Of a DNA stretch of 43,898 nt, positions 27,301 through 32,977 are shown piece by piece; the first letter of the stretch is position 1; each line of letters starts with the position of its first letter. Both the position numbers and the translations under genes were made by a program. Below the pieces are notes generated by a model. It searched no databases. It had not been told where the DNA came from and saw nothing but the letters and a program-made list of their open reading frames with translations. Source of the DNA: Gloeocapsa sp. UFS-A4-WI-NPMV-4B04 (GTDB lineage Bacteria > Cyanobacteriota > Cyanobacteriia > Cyanobacteriales > Chroococcidiopsidaceae). The stretch lies in NCBI GenBank assembly GCA_019359535.1, contig JAHHHE010000017.1, positions 1-43,898 of the forward strand. Direction: 5' to 3'.

Positions 27301-27624
27301 GCCATTGACATAAATTTGGGCTGCTTCTGCCCACCAAGTTAGTGCTAAACGTAGACATAATCCTTGGATAGAATAACTCTGTAAATTTTGGGGAATGATT
27401 AATTTTTGAGCCAGCCATAGCACTTTTTTTCCTGCTGGCCAAGCAATGTGTTCTCTAGCATTTAGTTGAGCTATGGGGTAATTCAACTTAAATTGAGTTA
27501 TTTCGGCAATTGAGATGTCATGCTCACAGCAACGCCAGCTCGCCTGGATGTTGACTTGAGTACAAAAGCGCAGTTTTTCAATTGCGTTAGAGATATTGCT
27601 ATCTGGCTGAGACGTTGAAATCAT
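24376..27624 (-). CDS. Alpha-mannosidase, glycoside hydrolase family 38
   Basis: Retaining exo-alpha-mannosidase of 1082 residues, normal for bacterial GH38. No signal peptide is seen, so it is probably cytoplasmic and acts on oligosaccharides. The GH38 N-domain starts near 230 with metal ligands in GHAHLDLAWLW (His240, Asp242). The catalytic nucleophile is Asp352 in WLPDSFGFCATLPQF, preceded by GGLWVEPELNLIAGES. The middle helical domain has HRGCYTTHADQKRWNR and FNQFHDILPGSSI, and the C-terminal beta-domains finish the protein. Oddity: residues about 481-500 (repeats of RGAGEQGS) come from an 8-bp tandem repeat inserted between catalytic and middle domains. It is convergent with nothing nearby; the upstream gene is divergent. 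Confidence 0.93.
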   Translation of the reverse strand: MISTSQPDSNISNAIEKLRFCTQVNIQASWRCCEHDISIAEITQFKLNYPIAQLNAREHIAWPAGKKVLWLAQKLIIPQNLQSYSIQGLCLRLALTWWAEAAQIYVNGCLIQEGDLFDCSTRVLLSSSVAPGEEITVALRLVSPSHDRGALVRSLCIYESTTNDHLEPGFIADELAVLQRYLDFAPEKLPILVAAVENIDWSALPNLEKFEESLLQVRSSLQFLSDELKQRCIHLVGHAHLDLAWLWSISETWDVAQRTFDSVLNLQQEFPELIFCHSTPALYAWIEQHRPDLFAAIQQQVANGRWEVVGGLWVEPELNLIAGESIVRHLLYGQRYVLEKFGKVSTVAWLPDSFGFCATLPQFLKLGGIEYFVTQKLRWNDTTQFPYGAFWWRSPDGSELFSFMSPLIGEGIDPVKMAAYACDWETQTNCPESLWLPGVGDHGGGPTRDMLELAQRWQNSPFFPRLEFSTVERYLQQIEARGAGEQGSRGAEEQGSRGAGNNITPSSFPIWNDELYLEFHRGCYTTHADQKRWNRDSEGLLYQAELYASLATLSAGVPYPKEQLEAAWKKVLFNQFHDILPGSSIPEVYVDANSAWQEVAQVGAEILQQSLSAIASQISLPLPPQVNSIPILVFNSLNWQRSEVVSVALPKSGHWAIYDIEGIQLPCQITDASTLLFCAADIPAVGYRVFWLSEIVSIAATGNSMGNYTSSVASSDSFSDEKKYFAQKDWVLENELLRVIVNSETGNLSSVFDKIHNKEILKEGEGNQLQAFRDSGQYWDAWNIDPNYAQHPLPSTKLKSIQWLERGAVQTRVRVVRQVGESEFCQDYILQMRSPILKITTNVDWQERQVLVKAAFPVNLEADYATYEIPCGVMKRSTQPQTPAEQAKWEVPALRWADLSTDGYGVSLLNDCKYGYDCQPNQLRLTLLRSSSWPNPEADKGLHEFTYALYPHSGSWQEAHTVRRGYELNLPMQVMLLPAICDSELGQLPVVSSLLDLSAENLILMAFKQSEDDPDQWIMRCYECHGETAQLALQSDLELNLQEAQDLLERSLSTAVPSTEQTLTLKPWKIATFKVTTTSPNA
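26127..26182. repeat. Octamer tandem repeat inside the alpha-mannosidase gene
   Basis: Seven 8-bp units (ctgctccc or ctgctcct). On the coding strand they read gggagcag or aggagcag and encode an eight-residue cycle GAGEQGSR. As 8 is not a multiple of 3, all frames give the same peptide cycle. Confidence 0.88.
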
Positions 27625-27651
27625 ATTTCCGATAAAATCAGGGCATCTACA

Positions 27652-27711
27652 TTAGTTGCTAATTTTGAGTTGTTAGCGTGATAACAATTAGTAACTAACA
27701 AATAACAACTC
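27652..27711. repeat. Two interleaved inverted repeats before the 27718 gene
   Basis: Pair one: ttagttgctaatt (27652-27664) with aattagtaactaa (27686-27698), 13 positions with one G-T wobble. Pair two: gagttgtta (27667-27675) with taacaactc (27703-27711), perfect 9 bp. The arms interleave, as in an H-type pseudoknot. The tract ends 6 bp before the ATG. Confidence 0.5.
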
Positions 27712-27717
27712 ATTACA

Positions 27718-29313
27718 ATGTCTTCCGCTTCCTCTGGCCGTTATCAAAGCAGACTGTTCAATTTTTTCCACCGCCAATCTCGGCACTTGAAACAGCAGAG
27801 CGATCGCGCTTTGGGAAATCTCCGAGTCGCCGCTACTTGGGTAGCAACTGTAGGACTATATCCGCTTTACGCATTGTTTCAGTCAACTAGCTCAGTTGCT
27901 AGACAGATGAATCAAGCTGTGGAACAAAGCTTACCCCAATTGCCAGCAAATAATCTTGATTACCTCGATCCGCCAAGCACTGATACACCAATTCAGCGAG
28001 TTCTGTTAGCAGTCAACAATTTGCCATCTAAGTACGCTATTGTAACTACCTCAGAAAACAAAACACCAGCAAATTTATTGCCGTTCTTCGCTTCGTGGCG
28101 GCTCAAATTCTTTTCAAATAGCCCTTACCCATCTAGTCTGACTCAGCCTGAGCCTAGCCCATCACTCACTTATAATCACCTGAATATTCAGGGAATAGCC
28201 ACACAGCTATCAAGCCGTACTTTGGTACTGATTACAGCCCAAAATCAAATTCTGGATATTTTTAATTCTCAGCAGCAAAAAAGATTAGAAGAGCGAATTA
28301 TTGATGAAGTTGCTAGCTATTGGCGTTACCAGCGACTAGCGCATTCAATAAAGAGGCGAGAGGCGAGAGGAGCAGAGGAGCAGAGGAGCAGAGGAGCAGG
28401 GGAGCAGAGGCTAGAGGGGGAAGAAAGAATTTATCCTTTTAGATTACTAGCAATTGTAGACCGCACAGTTGCCCGTCTTGAATCAAAGCGTTTAGCACCT
28501 GTGGCAAGAAACGAAGTGTCTACGTTGAGTGCTAATTTGTCTAAACGTGGTTGGGAACTTGTCCAGCAAATGCAAAAAATAACTGTATCCTTGTTTGGGC
28601 AGCCAGTTGGTAGCAAAACACCAGCGATCGCAACTCTTAACGATGGAATTACAGTCAATGGTTTTGAAAGTTATAAATTTAGACTTCAAACCTTGATTTT
28701 TGCAGCAATTAATTACTTTTTTGGTAGTCACAACACCAAACAAGCGATCGCTTCATCAAACACTAACTCGACACAACCAAAGCTACGGAATCAGCGTACT
28801 TTTAAGTTGCCAACAGCCGCGCCAGTGAATCGAGATCCCTGGTTAACGCTTGATGATTTGTTTGGTGAATCAGAGTTACTAGGTAAATCAACCCTTGAGC
28901 AACAAAATGCTTCAACTTTGACGCAATTAACTGGAAACACCAATTTAATCCCCTCTAACTCAACTAAGCATTCTTTGGGAAATCTGCGCGATCGCCTATT
29001 GCAATTGCCCCCATCAAAGCAAGTATCTGGGCGGGTACTAGGGCAAAAAACCACTAAAAGCAGACGCAGGGAAGCAGATAAGCAATTGTCGCCAAAATCG
29101 GCTGGTTATCCTCGTGCTAGTCAAATTTCTAATCAGAGTTCTACTCAAAACACTCAAGTTGAGGCGAAACCAGATTGGATCGAAACCAACGCAACGGCTA
29201 TAGGTTATGTCAAGCACCCATTAGAAAAAATACTTGAATGGCTCGATCATGTCATCCTGTGGCTAGAAGAAATGTTAGTCAGAGTTCTAGGGCGATTATG
29301 GCAAGGAAAATAG
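27718..29313 (+). CDS. Conserved cyanobacterial protein of unknown function
   Basis: A 531-residue protein I recognise only as the kind of large conserved hypothetical found in cyanobacteria. The N-terminus is basic, with a possible membrane-associated stretch (VAATWVATVGLYPLYALFQ, about 36-55). The middle part is predicted mixed alpha/beta (IATQLSSRTLVLITAQNQILDIF). The C-terminal half is Ser/Gln/Asn-rich and probably disordered, ending in an amphipathic segment with Trp residues (LEKILEWLDHVILWLEEMLVRVLG). Residues about 212-235 (REARGAEEQRSRGAGEQ) are encoded by a 7/8-bp tandem repeat. The start ATG at 27718 follows two interleaved inverted repeats. It converges on the LptD-like gene. Confidence 0.75.
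   Translation: MSSASSGRYQSRLFNFFHRQSRHLKQQSDRALGNLRVAATWVATVGLYPLYALFQSTSSVARQMNQAVEQSLPQLPANNLDYLDPPSTDTPIQRVLLAVNNLPSKYAIVTTSENKTPANLLPFFASWRLKFFSNSPYPSSLTQPEPSPSLTYNHLNIQGIATQLSSRTLVLITAQNQILDIFNSQQQKRLEERIIDEVASYWRYQRLAHSIKRREARGAEEQRSRGAGEQRLEGEERIYPFRLLAIVDRTVARLESKRLAPVARNEVSTLSANLSKRGWELVQQMQKITVSLFGQPVGSKTPAIATLNDGITVNGFESYKFRLQTLIFAAINYFFGSHNTKQAIASSNTNSTQPKLRNQRTFKLPTAAPVNRDPWLTLDDLFGESELLGKSTLEQQNASTLTQLTGNTNLIPSNSTKHSLGNLRDRLLQLPPSKQVSGRVLGQKTTKSRRREADKQLSPKSAGYPRASQISNQSSTQNTQVEAKPDWIETNATAIGYVKHPLEKILEWLDHVILWLEEMLVRVLGRLWQGK
28353..28420. repeat. Mixed heptamer/octamer repeat inside the 27718 gene
   Basis: Two heptads gaggcga, then four octamers gaggagca, one ggggagca, and degenerate gaggcta/gaggggg. 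The octamer is the reverse complement of the one in the mannosidase gene, but both genes read the purine-rich strand. Confidence 0.85.
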
Positions 29314-29414
29314 TGCTGTTAGCTATGCAATTTTGCTGATTTTGTCCGCACTGCTTTCTCTAGAAGAGAGAATAATTAACAGACATCGGTAATCTTATTC
29401 TGGAAAAACAGTAG

Positions 29415-32102
29415 TTATTCATTTAATTGGCGTACCCCGTTGACAACAGGTTTAATCTCAGAGTCAGAGAATGCATCGCTACCACCAACCCAGTTGAAAT
29501 CACTAATGCGGAGGCTAAGAGCACCCAATTCTAACTCTGGGTTGTAGCGTAGAGTAATGCCATAGGTACGACGGCTATATTCCAAAATGTAATCGGTGCT
29601 AATGTTTTCGCCTGTGTCTAAGTTGACTACCGCTTGCAATCCAAGCCGAAATGGGCCGTAGATTTGCTGCGTCACTCCAGCTGAAAGGACTCTGGTATCA
29701 GCAACGCGATCAAATAGAAATGGTGATAGACCGTTGATTATGCTTTGGGAGTAACTGATATTAAAGTTGGTATAGTCCAAAAATTTTCGGGAAAAATGAC
29801 CAAACTGTCCTTGCAGTCCCACAGTACCTGTTAGTGTTGTTTGGTTATCACCACTACTATAAAGACTGCTAGTTCCGGTTACTCCAACGAACGCTTGAAT
29901 GTAAGGAACTACGGGTGCTGGTGTATATCTTAAGCCTTCTGTCGCTGTAGCAGGTAAGGGTTTTCCTTGCCATAACAAAAAGCCACGATTTAGCGCAGCA
30001 CTGCCTTGGAAACGGTTTAAGGTGATGCGGTTGTTTACCCTAATTGGTTCTAGTAAGTCTATGCGATCGGTATCGGCTTTGATATTTTGAGCGCCTGCTT
30101 GGTAGCTTAAACTAATGCCAGTTGTACCCAAAGGAATCACGGGCGAAGCTAAAGTAGCCCCAAAAGAGCGCTGCACTGTGCGATAACCGAGGGAGCCATT
30201 GTAGATGCGATCGCGGTAGCTATAATCTAAAGCAACTTGGTGGGGTAGACGAGTGCCGATTACAGAATTTAACTGCAAACTTGCCCGCAGATTATCTTCA
30301 GCTTCACTTAAATCTAAACTGGTGAATGTTGCCGAGCCTGTCAGGCTAGTACGTGGCCCCAAAGTGGCATCAAGCCTGCTCTTTAGTCCATAAAGCGCTG
30401 GATCAAATATATTACCACCGTTTTCTAAAAAAGCTTCTTGAGCAAAAAATTGAGGTGTCACCCTAAATCGCACTCGCTCTGTATCAATAGGATTGAAGGC
30501 GCGCTCAACAAATAAACCGCCGCGATCTTCGCCATCATAGCCGACTTGGGCAATTGCAGGGCTAACGTCACGCTGACGACGATCAATTACTACCTGATTG
30601 CGCGGAATTGGCAAAGATAGTCCTTGATCAAACACTAAACGTTGTCGAGTTGTCCGAATGCGATCAAGATACGGTGTTTCCCGCGTCAGGGTTACTGTAT
30701 CTGCTCTTACTTCTAGTTCTGGCGGCGAAAATGGATCGTTAGTAAAGCGGACATTGTTTGCTTGCCAACCTTGGGGATAAAATTGAATCTGCTCGGCTTG
30801 AAATCGGACTCGGTTGACTGCGCCTGCTGGTTGCGGTAGTCCACTACTACCCCCCGTAATTTGAATGCCGCCTGTATTTGTAATTTGTTGCTGGGGTTGA
30901 TTCGCTGTAATGCGATCGCTGGGTGGTCGCGGCAATACTCCGCCTGCTGTAACATCAGTGGGTAAAGTCGGAGAAAAATCTGCGCCAGCTGTGGGAATAA
31001 AAATCTCCCCACTACCATTTGTAAATTCCCCAGTATTTTGCAGAAAGTTATACGTCAATCGCTCACCGCGTAGCACTTGTTGTCCCCGCGTAAAAGCAAC
31101 ATTTCCCTCGCCAACTGCGATCAAGTTCTGTAAATTCACGCGCAAGCTATCAGCATCAAGCACTCCGCCATCAAATCTCAGCAGCACGTTGCCATCAGCA
31201 GTAACAACTTCGCGCTGTTCGTCGTACTCCTGGCGATCTGAATTCAATTCAAGAACTCTTCTATCTTCTGGGGTGCTGGTGGGCGAACTTGGCTCAATTG
31301 GTTGACTTTCGATCTGAGGTGTGGTATTAGGGATTGGCGCTGGAAGTGCGGGTGCGGGTTCTCCTGCTGGCTGTGTTTGATCATAGTCGGGAATAGGCGC
31401 TGTTGTCGGTTCTCCTACTGGCTGTGTTTGATCAGAGGCGGGAGTAGGCGCTGTTGTCGGTTCTCCTACTGGCGCTTGGAAATTTAATTCTCCTGGCTGA
31501 GTAGGCGACTCTAAGACATTGCTGGAGTTAGGATCAGCTTCTACTTGTGGCGCTGCTTGTGCTTCGATTGAGGAATCAGAAGTAGTCTGGGCAATAGTTG
31601 GTGCAGTAAGTTTTTTGAGTTTGGTGATCGCGCTGCTACTGTCACGATTAACTGGCAACGGTTGAATTGAACGCGATGTATCAACATCATGCGCAGTGTC
31701 GTTAGAGGAATTTGCCGTAATTTTTTTGAGTTTAACGATCGCGCTGCTACTGTCACGATTAACTGGCAACGGTTGAATTGAACGTGCAGCAACATTACTA
31801 ACAGTGCTTTCCGCCGGAGGATCTATTGTTTCAACCCGCTTAACGTTATAGCCTACTGAAACGAGCGAACCCAAAGATGCAGCACTCGAAGTCGCGCTTG
31901 GTTGAGAAGGTTCAGGAGTTGGCGTAGAGGTAGCTGTGGGCAATTGAATTTCCCCCGTACTCCGCTCAAATTCAGAATTTACCGTAGAGGAATTATTTGA
32001 AGATAAGGGCGCAGAAACAGTATGCGACGCTAAACGAATATTTGCAGGCGGTAAGGTTTGGATAATTGGAGGCGGTTCAGGCGGCGGGACTGGATGAGTC
32101 AT
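29415..32102 (-). CDS. DUF3769 protein, cyanobacterial LptD-like outer-membrane LPS assembly factor
   Basis: An 895-residue protein. Residues 1-280 are a Pro/Ser/Thr-rich low-complexity region. About 285-360 is an OstA/LptA-like strand region (EQREVVTADGNVLLRFDGG, GEGNVAFTRGQQVLRGERLTYN). From about 480 to the end, many alternating strands with aromatic ends (LDYSYRDRIYNGSLGYRTV, YTNFNISYSQS, YILEYSRRTYGITLRYN) suggest an outer-membrane beta-barrel. This is the LptD-like DUF3769 family, which would insert lipopolysaccharide in the outer leaflet. Oddities: no classical signal peptide (a stop lies two codons upstream of the ATG), a 51-bp tandem repeat (31357-31475), and a 63-bp direct repeat (31611 and 31722). 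psbI lies upstream on the same strand. Confidence 0.82.
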   Translation of the reverse strand: MTHPVPPPEPPPIIQTLPPANIRLASHTVSAPLSSNNSSTVNSEFERSTGEIQLPTATSTPTPEPSQPSATSSAASLGSLVSVGYNVKRVETIDPPAESTVSNVAARSIQPLPVNRDSSSAIVKLKKITANSSNDTAHDVDTSRSIQPLPVNRDSSSAITKLKKLTAPTIAQTTSDSSIEAQAAPQVEADPNSSNVLESPTQPGELNFQAPVGEPTTAPTPASDQTQPVGEPTTAPIPDYDQTQPAGEPAPALPAPIPNTTPQIESQPIEPSSPTSTPEDRRVLELNSDRQEYDEQREVVTADGNVLLRFDGGVLDADSLRVNLQNLIAVGEGNVAFTRGQQVLRGERLTYNFLQNTGEFTNGSGEIFIPTAGADFSPTLPTDVTAGGVLPRPPSDRITANQPQQQITNTGGIQITGGSSGLPQPAGAVNRVRFQAEQIQFYPQGWQANNVRFTNDPFSPPELEVRADTVTLTRETPYLDRIRTTRQRLVFDQGLSLPIPRNQVVIDRRQRDVSPAIAQVGYDGEDRGGLFVERAFNPIDTERVRFRVTPQFFAQEAFLENGGNIFDPALYGLKSRLDATLGPRTSLTGSATFTSLDLSEAEDNLRASLQLNSVIGTRLPHQVALDYSYRDRIYNGSLGYRTVQRSFGATLASPVIPLGTTGISLSYQAGAQNIKADTDRIDLLEPIRVNNRITLNRFQGSAALNRGFLLWQGKPLPATATEGLRYTPAPVVPYIQAFVGVTGTSSLYSSGDNQTTLTGTVGLQGQFGHFSRKFLDYTNFNISYSQSIINGLSPFLFDRVADTRVLSAGVTQQIYGPFRLGLQAVVNLDTGENISTDYILEYSRRTYGITLRYNPELELGALSLRISDFNWVGGSDAFSDSEIKPVVNGVRQLNE
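31357..31475. repeat. 51-bp tandem repeat in the LptD-like gene
   Basis: Two full 51-bp units (starting 31357 and 31408) and a partial third (31459). Each encodes 17 residues of the form VGEPTTAPTPASDQTQP. The unit length is a multiple of three, so the repeat can grow or shrink without breaking the frame. Confidence 0.88.
31611..31784. repeat. 63-bp direct repeat in the LptD-like gene
   Basis: 31611-31673 and 31722-31784 match at about 60 of 63 positions, 111 bp (37 codons) apart. Both encode RSIQPLPVNRDSSSAI followed by a Lys-rich KLKK. The high identity suggests a recent duplication. Confidence 0.88.
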
Positions 32103-32314
32103 ATTTCAGCAAAAGTAAGCGAACAAGCAGCCGGACAAATGACCTCAACCGTACTGGAAGCCGCTTCTCTTTTGAAAACTTGAGTCATAAGCGAGTCATT
32201 ATGGCGACGTGCCACGAGATGCAATCGCGCCACTTTCAGCTTTTAAAAAATAGAAGACGCAACACATCGAATTTTGGTTCCGCCTTCCGGTAACAGACAT
32301 AATTTTAGGGTTAA

Positions 32315-32431
32315 TTATTCAAGATCCCGCCGTCCAGGGTTACGGGTTGGATCGTTTGAATTAAATCCGACCAAAAATATAGTAACAAAGAGGCCGACAA
32401 CGACATAAACAACGATCTTAAGGGTCAGCAT
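32315..32431 (-). CDS. psbI: Photosystem II reaction centre protein I
   Basis: A 38-residue single-span subunit next to D1 in photosystem II, read directly from the minus strand: starts [19 protein letters not shown] and ends with [14 protein letters not shown]. The NPGR-DLE tail is the clear family mark. A GGAGAT ribosome-binding site lies just upstream of the ATG at 32431. It is followed at 212 bp by the LptD-like gene on the same strand. A -10-like TATTAT on the minus strand at 32496-32501 may be its promoter, with no clear -35. It is too short for ordinary ORF cutoffs. Confidence 0.96.
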   Translation of the reverse strand: MLTLKIVVYVVVGLFVTIFLVGFNSNDPTRNPGRRDLE

Positions 32432-32977
32432 CAGGATATCTCCAAGCAGTATAAAAAGCTGATGTTATCTGCTAATTTTTACAGACAGCTTCCTTATAAT
32501 ACCTAAATGTGGACTTTGATTCACCAAGCTCCTTTGAGTGCAATGAGTGAAGAGAAATGAGTAGTGAAAAAACTGCCTCAAAGATACTGGTAGTAGCGCC
32601 CCAGCCTAAAGGCGTGAACAGCAGAAAAAATTTCTGGCGTTATTAAGTACAAGATATGAACCGTCCTTGTTCTAATTCCTAACTTTAATCATGAGGTAAC
32701 ACCACTCACTCTTGACTACTCACTACTTAATTTTAACTACAATTCACTGCGTTAGATTAACATCGATCTGATTAAAGTTATTAGTAACCTTAAAGTGCTT
32801 AGAAGGCGAGGTTAGTTTAAACTGGCTTTCAAGATTGTGTAAGCGAAGTGCGTTAATAGCTGTTCAAGGCAGCCTGAAGCGATCGCTTTATTACACAAAA
32901 CGGTATTAACTGTTGCCAATTAAAGGCATAACTAGGTAAACAATAGCGATAGCTAAACTAAGAGGTCCTGTCCACCA
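32432..32977. other. 546-bp divergent region between psbI and glgP
   Basis: Holds promoters for psbI (TATTAT near 32496-32501, minus) and probably glgP. It contains two oppositely oriented STRR stretches: 32536-32568 (atgagtga, atgagtagtga) and 32703-32730 (actcactcttgactactcact), which flank about 135 bp. No ORF or RNA gene is recognised. Confidence 0.45.

Noticed and set aside
32066..32293. 75-codon plus-strand ORF near the start of the LptD-like gene
   Set aside because: It lies mostly in the leader antisense to that gene, is basic and low in information, and has no ribosome site.
32579..32640. gcgccccagcctaaaggcgtg considered as part of a structured RNA
   Set aside because: Only short stems form and no known RNA family pattern is recognised.
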